This document shows, piece by piece, positions 23,847 through 34,854 of a DNA stretch of 64,000 nt (positions are counted from its first letter, which is position 1; each line of letters begins with the position of its first letter). The notes beneath the pieces are model-generated. The model had not been told where the DNA came from and did not search any database. It was given only the letters and a program-made list of their open reading frames with translations. The translations under genes were made by a program, and so were the position numbers. Source of the stretch: Comamonadaceae bacterium G21597-S1 (GTDB lineage Bacteria; Pseudomonadota; Gammaproteobacteria; Burkholderiales; Burkholderiaceae_C); assembly GCA_027214345.1 (NCBI GenBank), contig JAPWHR010000014.1, positions 107,035-171,034 on the forward strand, written 5' to 3'.

Positions 23847-25295
23847 ATGGAACTGCTCGAGAACGTCTTCAACGTCATCGGCGACCTCACCTGGGGCTGG
23901 GCGCTGATCCCGTTCCTGGTCGTGCTCGGCCTGTTCTTCACGATGGCCACCGGCTTCGTGCAGTTGCGGTATTTCGTGCGTATGTTCCGGGTGCTGGCCG
24001 GGCAGAACGAATCGGCCGACCCGAACGCGATCTCCGCGCGCGAGGCGCTGCTGGTGTCGGTGGGCGGACGCGTCGGCGGCGGCAACATTGCCGGCGTCGC
24101 GGTGGCGATCACGCTCGGCGGGCCGGGCGCGGTGTTCTGGATGTGGGCCATCGCGGCGGTCGGCATGGCCACCAGCCTGATCGAATGTTCGCTGGCGCAG
24201 CTGTACAAGCGCAAGGAGGAGAACGGCGACTTCCGCGGCGGGCCGGCACGCTCCATCCTGTTCGGACTGGGCGCGGACTACCGATGGCTGGCGGTGCTCT
24301 ATTCGGTGTGCCTGATCGCCTCGTTCGCGCTCGGCTTCAACGCCTTCCAGGGCAATACCGTGGCTGGCGCCGCGCTCGACAGCCTGGGTATCAAACGCGT
24401 CTGGACCGGCATCTTCCTGGCCATCGGCACCGGGCTGATCGTCTACGGCGGCATCCACCGCATCGCCAAGGTGGCCGACGTCATCGTGCCGGTGATGGCG
24501 TTCGGCTACATCCTGCTGGCGCTGCTGGTGATCGCCATGAACATCGGTGAACTGCCCGGCGTGATCCGCTCGATCTTCGCGAACGCCTTCGGCTTCGAGG
24601 AGGCGGTCAGCGGCGGCATGGGCGCGGCACTGGCGCAAGGGCTGCGCCGCGGCCTGTTCTCGAACGAGGCCGGGCTGGGTTCGGCCCCCAACGTGGCGGC
24701 TACCGCCGACGTGCGCCATCCGGTCAGCCAGGGCATCACGCAGTCGCTGTCGGTATTCATCGACACCTTCGTCATCTGCAGCTGCACCGCCTTCGTGATC
24801 TTGCTGGGCAAGGTCTACGTGCCCGGCGCCGAAGGTATCGACGGCGTCGCGCTGACGCAGCAGTCGCTGGTCTCGCACCTGGGCGAGTGGGCGCAATACG
24901 CGCTCACCGCGGCCATCCTGCTGTTCGCATTCAGCTCCATCATCTATAACTACTACCTGGGCGAGAACGCGATGTCCGTCATGACGAACAAGGCCTTCGC
25001 CGTGCACGGGCTGCGACTGGTCGTGGTGGGCATCGTGTTCATCGGCGCGGTCGCGCCGGCGGCCACGGCGGTGTTCTTCTTCTCCGACCCGATGATGGGC
25101 ATCCTGGCGGTGGTCAACCTGCTCGCGCTGATGATGCTGTTCCCCACCGCCAAGCGGCTGATCGTCGACTTCCGCGAGCAACTTGCCGCCGGCGTCGCCC
25201 GCCCGGTGCTCGACCCCGACAAGTTCAAGGACCTGAACATCGACCGCAATGCCTGGACCGGCAAGGACCCGGACGCGGTGCCGCGCCGTCGGTGA
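23847..25295 (+). CDS. AGCS-family sodium:amino acid symporter
   Basis: 482 aa, multi-spanning. Motifs of the alanine/glycine:cation symporter family are clear: SVGGRVGGGNIAGVAVAI near residue 72, GLFSNEAGLGSAPNVAATADV in the middle, and IIYNYYLGENAM in the C-terminal half. It imports an amino acid with Na+. The glutaminase gene 73 bp downstream suggests glutamine as the substrate (inference). ATG 23847 has a perfect AAGGAGG site. Confidence 0.88.
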   Translation: MELLENVFNVIGDLTWGWALIPFLVVLGLFFTMATGFVQLRYFVRMFRVLAGQNESADPNAISAREALLVSVGGRVGGGNIAGVAVAITLGGPGAVFWMWAIAAVGMATSLIECSLAQLYKRKEENGDFRGGPARSILFGLGADYRWLAVLYSVCLIASFALGFNAFQGNTVAGAALDSLGIKRVWTGIFLAIGTGLIVYGGIHRIAKVADVIVPVMAFGYILLALLVIAMNIGELPGVIRSIFANAFGFEEAVSGGMGAALAQGLRRGLFSNEAGLGSAPNVAATADVRHPVSQGITQSLSVFIDTFVICSCTAFVILLGKVYVPGAEGIDGVALTQQSLVSHLGEWAQYALTAAILLFAFSSIIYNYYLGENAMSVMTNKAFAVHGLRLVVVGIVFIGAVAPAATAVFFFSDPMMGILAVVNLLALMMLFPTAKRLIVDFREQLAAGVARPVLDPDKFKDLNIDRNAWTGKDPDAVPRRR

Positions 25296-25368
25296 AGGCG
25301 GCCGTCGCCATCCGATACAGTCCCGGCTGTCCATGGCCGCGGCTGCGGGATCGAACGGAGAAACCCTT

Positions 25369-26280
25369 GTGAACTACCAGACGCTGTTGCAGAGCATCGC
25401 CACCGAGGTCGCGCCGATGATCGGCCAGGGCGAGGTGGCCGACTACATCCCCGCCCTGGCTCGGGTGCCGATCGCACAATTCGGCATCGCGCTGCGCACC
25501 ATCGATGGTCAGACGGCCGCGGCTGGCGACGCCGACACGCCGTTCTCGATCCAGAGCGTATCCAAGGTGCTGGGACTCACACTCGGGCTGCAGGCCATGG
25601 GTGCGTCGTTGTGGGACCGCATCGGCCGCGAACCTTCGGGCAGCGCGTTCAACTCGCTGGTGCAACTCGAGAGCGAACGCGGCAAGCCGCGCAACCCCTT
25701 CATCAATGCCGGCGCCTTGTGCGTGGCCGACCGGCTGCTCAGCGCCCATGCCGAGCCCGCGCGCGTGTTTGCCGAACTCGGCCGCCAGCTGCATGGCGGG
25801 TCGTTCGTGTTCGACGAAGAGGTGGCGCGCTCCGAACGCGAGACCGGTTACCGCAATGCGGCGCTGGTCAACTTCATCAAGAGTTTCAAGCAGATCGACA
25901 ACGACGTCGAAGACGTGCTCGCGCTGTATTGCCACCAGTGCTCTATCGTGGCCACCTGCACGCAGCTGGCCCATGCCTTCGGCTACCTCGCCAACGGCGG
26001 TGAGCAACCCGGCACCGGCGCACGCATCGTCGACCGAGAACAGGCCAGGCGCATCAACTCGGTGATGCTGACCTGCGGCACCTACGATGCGGCGGGCGAA
26101 TTCGCGTTCAAGGTCGGCATCCCGTGCAAGAGTGGCGTCGGTGGCGCCATCGTCGCGGTCATTCCGGGCGAGATGGTGTTGTGCGCCTGGTCGCCCGGCC
26201 TGGACGAGACCGGCAACTCGGTGGTGGCCCGGCGGGCACTGGAGCTGTTCGTCACGCGTACCGGGCTGTCGGTGTTCTGA
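25369..26280 (+). CDS. glsA: glutaminase (serine-dependent, GlsA type)
   Basis: 303 aa. The beta-lactamase-like glutaminase fold is indicated by SIQSVSKVLGLTLGL (catalytic SVSK), the RNPFINAGAL block, YCHQCSIVATCTQLA and the C-terminal KSGVGGAIVAVIPGEMVL. It hydrolyses glutamine to glutamate and ammonia in the cytoplasm. The start is a GTG at 25369 with CGGAG upstream, since the family N terminus begins here; the upstream reading frame contains no family sequence. It sits in tandem with the symporter, forming a glutamine uptake and hydrolysis pair that can also generate ammonia for acid tolerance. Confidence 0.9.
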   Translation: MNYQTLLQSIATEVAPMIGQGEVADYIPALARVPIAQFGIALRTIDGQTAAAGDADTPFSIQSVSKVLGLTLGLQAMGASLWDRIGREPSGSAFNSLVQLESERGKPRNPFINAGALCVADRLLSAHAEPARVFAELGRQLHGGSFVFDEEVARSERETGYRNAALVNFIKSFKQIDNDVEDVLALYCHQCSIVATCTQLAHAFGYLANGGEQPGTGARIVDREQARRINSVMLTCGTYDAAGEFAFKVGIPCKSGVGGAIVAVIPGEMVLCAWSPGLDETGNSVVARRALELFVTRTGLSVF

Positions 26281-26367
26281 AGTCGAACTGCCGCAGCCGC
26301 GGCGTTCCGTGTCGGCGCGCCTGGCCCGAGCCGGTACACCACATCTGCACGGGACGCGCAGCCCGTT

Positions 26368-26643
26368 TCAGTCGCCCTTGTTGCCGAACAGGTCGTCAAA
26401 GGCCTGCGCCGCATCGGGCCCGCCGCCGGATTTTTTCGGCATGCCTTTCGGGTATTCCTCGGCGATCCGGTCTTCCCAGTAGGTGGCCGGGTTCGGTGCG
26501 GCGCACAGCCGGCGGTACACCTCCTCCGGCACCTGTTTGTAGGCCAGCACGGTCTTGTTGTCCCAATGCAGGTCGAGCTGGCGCGAGTTGCTGTCGTAGT
26601 CGGCGCGGCGGATGCGGCCGCTGGTGAAGGTCTTGCTGGGCAT
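26368..26643 (-). CDS. KTSC-domain protein
   Basis: 91 aa. The KTSC domain is visible as a beta-rich stretch: SGRIRRADYDSNSRQLDL, KTVLAYKQVPEEVYRRL and a basic, Gly-rich C terminus. Function is unknown; these small domains are sometimes linked to RNA or nucleotide metabolism. The start at 26643 is supported by GGAGG. It lies 46 bp downstream of the tmpB-like gene on the same strand and may be co-transcribed. Confidence 0.75.
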   Translation of the reverse strand: MPSKTFTSGRIRRADYDSNSRQLDLHWDNKTVLAYKQVPEEVYRRLCAAPNPATYWEDRIAEEYPKGMPKKSGGGPDAAQAFDDLFGNKGD

Positions 26644-26689
26644 GGCGATTTCCTCCGCTGGATCTCCTCCGACGGCCGGCACGGGTCGA

Positions 26690-28518
<1,829 letters not shown>

Positions 28519-28519
28519 T

Positions 28520-28568
28520 CATAATGACAAACGACAAGAATAAGGTCTGAGGGGCGGTTTTCATTATG
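28520..28568. promoter_or_regulatory. inverted repeat in the tmpA-LysR divergent promoter
   Basis: CATAATG (28520-28526) and CATTATG (28562-28568) are perfect inverted arms 35 bp apart, in an AT-rich patch. The right arm contains the LysR start codon. Binding here could repress the regulator and act on tmpA, as LysR proteins often do. The short arms leave chance possible. Confidence 0.35.
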
Positions 28569-29441
28569 GAAACAAGTAACCGGCGTGTCGACAAGCTGCC
28601 GCTGGAATGGGTCCGGGTGTTCGAGTCTGCGGGGCGCACCGGCAACTTCACGGCGGCGGCGCGCGAGATCGGGCTGACACAGGCCGCGGTCAGCCAGCGC
28701 ATCCAGAACCTGGAACGGCGCCTGGGCGCACGGCTGTTCACCCGCGAGGCGCGCGGCGTGACACTGACCATCGAGGGCGAAGCCTGGCTGCCGCACGTGA
28801 GCCAGGCGCTGCGCAGCCTGGACCGCAGCGCCGACGCCTTGTTCGGCCAGCCCCTGCAGAAGCTGGTGTTGTCGGCCAGTGCATCGGTGATCCAGTTGTG
28901 GATCGTGCCTCGGCTGGCCGGGCTCGACCCAGGTACACAGGTCCAGTTGTCGCTGACCACGATGAACATCGAACCCGACTTCGCCCGGTCCAACGCCACC
29001 ATCGAGATCCGCTACGGCAGCGGCCACTGGCCCGGCATGGACGCTGCCCGGCTTTATGCCGAGCGACTGATACCGATGGCGGCGCCCGCCTTGCTGCGGG
29101 GAGTGTCGCACTGGCAGGCGCTGCCGCGTATCGCCGTCTCCGGGCCGCGACCGGGCTGGCAGGAATGGGCCGAGCGCAGCAGCGACGCCGCCCCGTCCGC
29201 GCCGCGTTACCGCTTCGACAGCTTCGTGGCCGCGCTGGGCGCCGCCCGGGCAGGACTGGGCGTGATCCTGGGTTCCGAGCCCCTGTGCGCGGCCGCACGG
29301 GCCGAAGGCGCGCTGGTGCGGCTGTCGAACGACGCGCTGGTGCCCGAGGACGGCTACTGGATGACGGCGCGCAAGGACACCGTGCCGGCCCGGCAATGGC
29401 AGGCGCTGGTGGCCGGCCTGTGCGACAGCGGCGCCGGCTGA
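28566..29441 (+). CDS. LysR-family regulator of the TmpAB operon
   Basis: 291 aa. The HTH (WVRVFESAGRTGNFTAAAREIGLTQAAVSQRIQNLE) and the following domain resemble the GcvA-like LysR group. It is divergent from tmpA across 107 bp. By context it should respond to the phosphonate or its product and activate tmpAB. No phosphonate transporter is encoded in this region, so uptake would depend on genes elsewhere. The 222 bp after it hold no gene. Confidence 0.83.
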   Translation: METSNRRVDKLPLEWVRVFESAGRTGNFTAAAREIGLTQAAVSQRIQNLERRLGARLFTREARGVTLTIEGEAWLPHVSQALRSLDRSADALFGQPLQKLVLSASASVIQLWIVPRLAGLDPGTQVQLSLTTMNIEPDFARSNATIEIRYGSGHWPGMDAARLYAERLIPMAAPALLRGVSHWQALPRIAVSGPRPGWQEWAERSSDAAPSAPRYRFDSFVAALGAARAGLGVILGSEPLCAAARAEGALVRLSNDALVPEDGYWMTARKDTVPARQWQALVAGLCDSGAG

Positions 29442-29663
29442 CCGGGCTGCGATCCGAGGACGCGCATCGGACATCACTTGTGCCTGCGCAAGACGCGGCG
29501 CATGAGCACGCGTACGACGGGTTGCTTGGTTTCGGTCTGAAACGGAAACAGGCCCATGCAATGTCGCATCTGCGTGTCGCCGATGCCGGTTGCCGACACG
29601 ACAGTCGTCCCGCCAGGCCCGGCGAAGGGGACGGCCGGCGCCCGCCGCGGGAGGCCCGCGCCT

Positions 29664-30845
29664 TCACACCCTGGCCAGCGCCTGGTCCAGATCAGCGATC
29701 AGATCGACCGCGTTCTCGATGCCGGCCGAATAACGGACCAGGCTCTCCGGAATACCGGCGTCGGCGCGCTCCTGCGCGCTGAGCTCGACGTGGCTTGTGG
29801 TGCGTGGCGGACCGACCAGCGTGCCAACCGAACCCAGGCTGGCCGCCTTGTGCGCCAGGCGCAGGTGCTCGAGCAGCACGACGACCTGCTCGAAGCCGCC
29901 ATGCAGCGAAAAACTCAGCATGCCGCCGAAGCCGCTCATCTGTTTCTTCGCGATCGCGTGGTTTGGATGCCCCGGCAGGCCGGGATAAAAGACCTGGTCG
30001 ACCTTGGCATGCCCGGCCAGGTAGGTGGCAACCGCCATGCCGTTCTCGTTGTGGCGCTGCATGCGCAACTCCAGTGTCTTCATGCCACGCAGGATCATCG
30101 AGGCCGGCTGTGCGTGCAGCGTCGCGCCGGTGATCTCGCGGTAATGAAACACGCGATCGACCAGGTCCTTGCGACCGACCAGCAGGCCGCCCATGGCATC
30201 GGAATGGCCGTTGAGGTATTTGGTCGCACTGTAGACGACCAGGTCCGCGCCCAACGCAAGCGGGCGCTGATTGATCGGCGTGTTGAAGGTGTTGTCGACG
30301 ACGACGATGGCGCCCACGGCATGGGCGGCCCGGGCCAGCCGCTCGATGTCCACGATCTTGAGCGTCGGGTTGGTCGGTGTCTCGAGGTACAACACCGTGC
30401 AGCCCTTGGCCACCTCGCGCTCGATGGCGTCGAAGTCGCCGGTGTCGCACAGGCAGACCTCGACCTGCATGCGCGGCAGGAACTCGTTGAACACCTTGTT
30501 CGAACCGCCGTAGGTGTCCTGGATCGACACCACCCGGTCGCCGGCCTGGAGCAGCCCGAACAAGGTGTTGCTGATCGCCGCCATGCCGGTCGAGAAACTG
30601 GTCGCGGCCTCGGCGCCGTCGAGCACGCGGATCTTCTCCTCCAGCGGCCGCACTGTCGGGTTGGTATTGCGCGAATAGATATGCCCAGGCTTCTTGCCCA
30701 GCGCGACGTCGAACCAGTCGTCCATGGCCTCGAAACCGAAGGTCACCGCGTTGAACACCGGCGGCACGATCGCGCCTTCGGCGGACAGTTGCTCTTCGCC
30801 GGCCCAGACGGAAGCGGTGCCGGTGCGGATGGGATCGTGATGCAT
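29664..30845 (-). CDS. PLP-dependent cystathionine gamma-synthase family enzyme
   Basis: 393 aa, full length for the Cys/Met metabolism PLP family. The substrate-loop region YSRNTNPTVRPLEEK (about residue 57), the PLP stacking region SFSTGMAAISN, the Asp of VVDNTFNTPI and the Schiff-base Lys in YSATKYLNGHSD are all present. Family members perform gamma-synthase, gamma-lyase or sulfhydrylase reactions; which one cannot be read from sequence alone. It stands alone, with no methionine gene beside it. Confidence 0.85.
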   Translation of the reverse strand: MHHDPIRTGTASVWAGEEQLSAEGAIVPPVFNAVTFGFEAMDDWFDVALGKKPGHIYSRNTNPTVRPLEEKIRVLDGAEAATSFSTGMAAISNTLFGLLQAGDRVVSIQDTYGGSNKVFNEFLPRMQVEVCLCDTGDFDAIEREVAKGCTVLYLETPTNPTLKIVDIERLARAAHAVGAIVVVDNTFNTPINQRPLALGADLVVYSATKYLNGHSDAMGGLLVGRKDLVDRVFHYREITGATLHAQPASMILRGMKTLELRMQRHNENGMAVATYLAGHAKVDQVFYPGLPGHPNHAIAKKQMSGFGGMLSFSLHGGFEQVVVLLEHLRLAHKAASLGSVGTLVGPPRTTSHVELSAQERADAGIPESLVRYSAGIENAVDLIADLDQALARV

Positions 30846-31041
30846 GGGGAGTCCTTGTCAGCCTTGGTGGCGCGGCGGCGTTGTCCGAACGGCCGGAGGT
30901 GCCGCAGGCGCCCCGGCAATTGCGGCATCCACTCTAGCATCGCCCCTTGCGGCCCGAGCGGCGGCGCGCGGGCCGCTCGGGCGGAGAACCCCGGGCGGCC
31001 CTGGCCCCGGCGCGCTGTGGAGGCGGAACCTCAAACAGAGC

Positions 31042-31057
31042 AAGGGTTTTCCCCTAG
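31042..31057. repeat. imperfect CTAGGG-type inverted repeat upstream of LysR
   Basis: AAGGGTTTTCCCCTAG closely resembles the perfect repeat found downstream of the same gene at 32181. It lies 79 bp before the LysR start, inside a 290-bp gap with no other gene. It is a likely regulatory site of this regulator, though binding is not shown. Confidence 0.45.
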
Positions 31058-31135
31058 ACTGGCCCGATCTTTGCTAAGCCCCAGGACTTCGCCACAGGCA
31101 TGTCCGCCTGGGCAACCGGCCCCTTCTCGACGCCC

Positions 31136-32089
31136 ATGCGCCCCATCAACTTCCGCACGCTGGACCTGAACCTGCTCAAGGTGTTCGACGCCGTGATGCT
31201 CGAGCGCAACGTGACGCGGGCGGCCGAACGCCTGTCGATGACGCAGCCGGCGGCGAGCAACGCGCTGCGCCGGCTGCGCGAAGCCACGCGGGAGGAGTTG
31301 TTCCTGCCGACCTCATCCGGTGTCGTGCCCACCGTGCACGCCCAGGGCCTGTGGCCCATCGTGCGCAATGCGCTGCGCAACCTGGAGCAGGCCTTCGTGC
31401 CGCAGGCCTTCGACGCGCGCCACGACGAACGGCTGTTCACGCTGGCCATGTCCGACGCCACGGCCGCGTTGTTCGTGCCGGTGCTGGTGCAGGCCCTGCA
31501 GCGCGAGCGCTCGCGTGTGGACCTGCGCGTGGTCGACCTGCGCACGCGCGATCCGCGACCGCTGCTCGAACAAGGCGAGGCCGATGCCGCACTGGGGTTC
31601 TTCCCGGACGTGCGCGCGGCGCTCGCGGCCGAAAGCGACACGGCCCTGACCCGGCTCGAGCCGCTGTACCAGTGCCAATATGCCTGCGTGATGCGACGCG
31701 ATCACCCGCTGGCCGCCGACGGTGCCTTGACGCTGGATACCTATTGCGCCGCCGACCATCTGCGGGTCAACTTCGCCGGCAGGCCACGCGGCTTCGTCGA
31801 CGAAGCGCTCGCGCAACAGGGCCGTCGACGGCGCGTGATGCTCACCGTCACACAGTTCGCGACGGCGGGCTCGGTGGTCCACCAGTCCGATCTGCTGACC
31901 GTATTGCCGCGCAGCTTCGTGCCGGCGACCGGTTTTGCGCCGGAACTGGCGCTGCGGCCGCTGCCATTCGAACTGCCCGCCATCGAGGTCGGCCTGCTGT
32001 GGCATCGACGCCACGAGCAGGACACGGCGCAACGCTGGCTGCGCGAGACGCTGGCCACCGCCGCTGCAGCCGTGGCCAGCGCCCTGTGA
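31136..32089 (+). CDS. LysR-family transcriptional regulator (NodD/NahR-like group)
   Basis: 317 aa. The N terminus LDLNLLKVFDAVMLERNVTRAAERLSMTQPAASNALRRLRE is typical of the NahR/NodD/LinR branch. The effector domain follows. The ATG at 31136 (MRPINFRTLDLN) matches the family; an ATG 36 bp upstream is possible. Flanked on both sides by similar CTAGGG/CCCTAG repeats, it probably controls itself and the two small genes downstream. Confidence 0.82.
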   Translation: MRPINFRTLDLNLLKVFDAVMLERNVTRAAERLSMTQPAASNALRRLREATREELFLPTSSGVVPTVHAQGLWPIVRNALRNLEQAFVPQAFDARHDERLFTLAMSDATAALFVPVLVQALQRERSRVDLRVVDLRTRDPRPLLEQGEADAALGFFPDVRAALAAESDTALTRLEPLYQCQYACVMRRDHPLAADGALTLDTYCAADHLRVNFAGRPRGFVDEALAQQGRRRRVMLTVTQFATAGSVVHQSDLLTVLPRSFVPATGFAPELALRPLPFELPAIEVGLLWHRRHEQDTAQRWLRETLATAAAAVASAL

Positions 32090-32180
32090 CGCGGCCGGCG
32101 CGCCACCCGGTGCGCGCCTGTGGCAGAGCACGGCATTCGGCCCGGTGATGGCTGCATTCACAGCCGGAATTTCCAGAAAC

Positions 32181-32196
32181 CTAGGGTTTACCCTAG
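32181..32196. repeat. perfect CTAGGG-TTTA-CCCTAG inverted repeat
   Basis: Six-base perfect arms with a 4-bp spacer, 91 bp before the small ORF at 32287 and 92 bp after the LysR stop. It contains two CTAG tetranucleotides, which are normally rare in such genomes. It pairs with the related site at 31042 and is a probable operator for the adjacent LysR. Confidence 0.5.
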
Positions 32197-32286
32197 TATC
32201 AAGACTCGGCACGGCATACCGGTCGCGCCGCCCGTAGCAGGGACTTGCTGCATGTCCATGCGCCCGCCGGCGCCAAAGGAGCCGTC

Positions 32287-32682
32287 ATGAACACCACGAC
32301 CCGCATCGCACCGATCCATTCCGCCGTCTCCCCCGATGCCGTGCCGCCCCTCATTGCCCATCTGCGCGCCTGGGGTACCCGGCTGGGGACCATCGCCTGG
32401 CTCGAACTGCAGGCCTTCGGCGCGCGCCGCGCGCTGCGCGAGATGCGCATGATGGGCCTGGGCACCGGGATCGAGCCCGCCGCACCGGTCGACCCGGTGC
32501 AAGACCCCGGCCAGCGGACCGGCAGGATCCGTGCGGACGCGGCCGCCGTCGACGCCGCACGGCAGGCCGCCTGCGTACGCGCGATGGCGCGCCAGTACCA
32601 CCTGACGGAGCCGGGCTACGCCGCCGACCTGTGCGCAGCCGCCGATCGCCATGAAGCGACGGCCACCCTGCCGGCCCGTTGA
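32287..32682 (+). CDS. hypothetical small protein
   Basis: 131 aa, not recognised. A short amphipathic, Arg-rich stretch (LELQAFGARRALREMRMMGL, residues about 40-59) recalls the Arg-rich helix of YjiS/DUF1127 proteins, but the match is loose. No signal peptide or membrane segment. The start is well supported by AAAGGAG 6 bp before the ATG. The upstream CTAGGG repeat suggests control by the neighbouring LysR. Confidence 0.5.
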   Translation: MNTTTRIAPIHSAVSPDAVPPLIAHLRAWGTRLGTIAWLELQAFGARRALREMRMMGLGTGIEPAAPVDPVQDPGQRTGRIRADAAAVDAARQAACVRAMARQYHLTEPGYAADLCAAADRHEATATLPAR

Positions 32683-32777
32683 CGCCGTCTCCAGCCCCGT
32701 TCCATGCCCGCATGTGCACGCCAGGTGAACATGTTGGCGCCCACTTACCAACCGTCGTCCACTTCGGGAGAGTCTTC

Positions 32778-33017
32778 ATGAACAGCACCGTGCGCGAACC
32801 GGGTCCGTCCGGCACCGTCGTCCCGCTGCAACTGCATGCCGTTGCCGCCGGCGTCCGCACCGCGGTCGTCACCACCGCACAACACATGCGGGAATTCCTG
32901 AACGTGGTCTTCAACCTCTCGGCCGAGCTCAACCGCATGGCCGACGAATGGGAACACACCCGGCCGGAACAGGCGGCGCGGTTGCGCGAAGTCGCGCGCA
33001 GGGGCTGGGACTGGTGA
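32778..33017 (+). CDS. hypothetical small protein
   Basis: 79 aa, not recognised. Mostly helical, with a central stretch AQHMREFLNVVFNLSAELNRM that could form an amphipathic helix, and a charged C terminus ending RRGWDW. CGGGAG precedes the ATG by about 7 bp, which supports expression. It lies 95 bp after the previous small gene in the same direction and may be part of the same unit. Confidence 0.45.
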   Translation: MNSTVREPGPSGTVVPLQLHAVAAGVRTAVVTTAQHMREFLNVVFNLSAELNRMADEWEHTRPEQAARLREVARRGWDW

Positions 33018-33074
33018 TCCACCGCGCCCGGCGCGGTCGACACGACGACCGGCGGGCCTGTCGTGTGCCCGTGC

Positions 33075-33941
33075 CTACCTGCCGCCGGCGAAGGCCTGGG
33101 GCTTGAGCGATCGCAGGTAGGCGATCAGCGCGGCCATGTCGGCGTCGCTGATGGTCTTGTAGAAACCGTAACCCATCGGCGGACGATACGGCTTGCCGTC
33201 GCGGTCGACACCTTCGCGTACGGCCTTGACGATCTGTGCGTCGGTCCAGTCCTTGAGCCCGGTCGGATGCGGCGTCAGGTTGCGCGACACACTCTCACCC
33301 CACGGCCCCTTGAATACCTGCCCGCCGGCACCGAGCTTGCCGTGCCGCAACATGCCCTTGTCGTCGCGCGGCGTGTGGCATTCCATGCAGTGGCCGATCT
33401 GCGCCAGGTATTCGCCATAGGCCCGCTTGTTGCTCGCCGGTGGTGCCTTCACGCTCGTGATCGGGGGCCCATACGCGGGTGGCAGCGGCATGTTGTAGGT
33501 CGAGCGCTGCACCACGTTCTTCACCGAAGGCTGGGCCCGCAGGTAGGCGATGATGGCCTTGAGGTCCTCGTCCGACAAATGGCGGTAGAACTCGATCGGC
33601 ATCGGCGGGCCGATGATGCTGTTGTCGGGCCGCACCCCCTCGCGGATCGCCTTGGCGAGCTGGGCGTCGGTCCACTTTCCGATGCCGGTGTCCGGATCGG
33701 GCGTGATGTTGGACGCGTAGGCCTTGAATGCCGGTTCGTCGAACACCATGCCACCCGACAGTCCCCGGTCGAACAGCGGCTCGCCCCGGGCACCACGCGC
33801 GACGTGGCAGTTGCCGCAGGCGACAACGCCATTCATCAGGTATTGGCCACGCTCGATCACGGCGGCGTCGGGACCGGCCGCCGCGACACCGAACGAGACC
33901 AGGGCCATCAGGGCCACGACGAGAAACGAGCGGATGCGCAT
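33075..33941 (-). CDS. diheme c-type cytochrome
   Basis: 288 aa with an N-terminal signal peptide (MRIRSFLVVALMALVSFGVAAA). Two haem-binding motifs, CGNCH (about residue 42) and CMECH (about 185), lie in two similar domains, each with a downstream Met-containing loop (PPMPIEFYR, PPMGYGFYK) likely to give the sixth ligand. It resembles cytochrome subunits that take electrons from periplasmic dehydrogenases. No dehydrogenase is adjacent, so its partner is unknown. Confidence 0.85.
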   Translation of the reverse strand: MRIRSFLVVALMALVSFGVAAAGPDAAVIERGQYLMNGVVACGNCHVARGARGEPLFDRGLSGGMVFDEPAFKAYASNITPDPDTGIGKWTDAQLAKAIREGVRPDNSIIGPPMPIEFYRHLSDEDLKAIIAYLRAQPSVKNVVQRSTYNMPLPPAYGPPITSVKAPPASNKRAYGEYLAQIGHCMECHTPRDDKGMLRHGKLGAGGQVFKGPWGESVSRNLTPHPTGLKDWTDAQIVKAVREGVDRDGKPYRPPMGYGFYKTISDADMAALIAYLRSLKPQAFAGGR

Positions 33942-34092
33942 GCAAGCCTCCCCAAAACTGCCGTCATCGACACCAGGACCGGCACTTGGTCGGTGTCAAG
34001 CACCTGCACCGTACCATGCGACGCGCTCGCCCTGCAAGCGTCATCGGCACGGCACGCCGGCTTCGCGTCGACGCTGCGACGACAATGCGCCG

Positions 34093-34770
34093 ATGACCAC
34101 CCCCACCGCAGAAACCGGACACCGACAGACCCGCTACACAGCACCGGCGGGCGCGACCGAATTCGTGCTGGTGCGCCATGGCGCGTCAGAGCCTTTCGTG
34201 CCGGAGCGGCCGTTTGCGCTGGTCGACGGCCATGGTGACCCAGCCCTGTCCGAGGAGGGGCTGGAGCAGGCACGACGGGTTTGCGGCCGGCTGGCGCGCG
34301 AGCGCATCGACGCCGTCTACGTCACGAACCTGCGGCGCACCGCCCAGACCGCAGCTCCGCTGCTGGCTGCGCTCGGCATCACCGCGCGCGTCGAGCCGGC
34401 ATTGCGCGAGGTGTTCCTCGGGGCGTGGGAAGGCGGACGGTTGCGCGCCTACGCCGCGCAACAGGACCCGATCTGGCAACGTGTCGTTGCCGACGGCGAA
34501 TGGGGCCATATTCCCGGCGCCGAATCGTCAACCCGGTTGCAGCAGCGATGCGTCGATGCGTTGCAGCGCCTGCATGCGGCGCATCCGGGCCAGCGCGTGG
34601 TCTGCGTCGTGCACGGCGGCGTCATCGGCACGCTGGCGGCCCATGCCGTCGGCGCGCGCCACCGCAGCTTCGACGGCGCGGACAACGGCTCGCTGCACAG
34701 CATCGTCGTGCTCGGCACGCAGTGGTGGCTGCGGCGCTTCAACGACACGGCGCATCTCGATACCGACTGA
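34093..34770 (+). CDS. histidine phosphatase family protein
   Basis: 225 aa. The phosphoglycerate-mutase-like RHG motif appears as FVLVRHGASE (about residue 28). The second catalytic His is in VVCVVHGGVIGTL, with Arg in TNLRRTAQTA and Glu in LREVFLGAWEGG. Such enzymes hydrolyse small phosphate esters through a phosphohistidine; the substrate is unknown. The start ATG at 34093 begins the family sequence; the frame continues upstream but opposes the cytochrome gene and its promoter. Confidence 0.8.
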   Translation: MTTPTAETGHRQTRYTAPAGATEFVLVRHGASEPFVPERPFALVDGHGDPALSEEGLEQARRVCGRLARERIDAVYVTNLRRTAQTAAPLLAALGITARVEPALREVFLGAWEGGRLRAYAAQQDPIWQRVVADGEWGHIPGAESSTRLQQRCVDALQRLHAAHPGQRVVCVVHGGVIGTLAAHAVGARHRSFDGADNGSLHSIVVLGTQWWLRRFNDTAHLDTD

Positions 34771-34854
34771 GGGCCGAGGGCCGCGGCGAAACAGGCAGTA
34801 GCATCGCCATGCGCGCGCCGCAGCGCCGCAGCGCCGCTCCTCAGCCCACCACGA

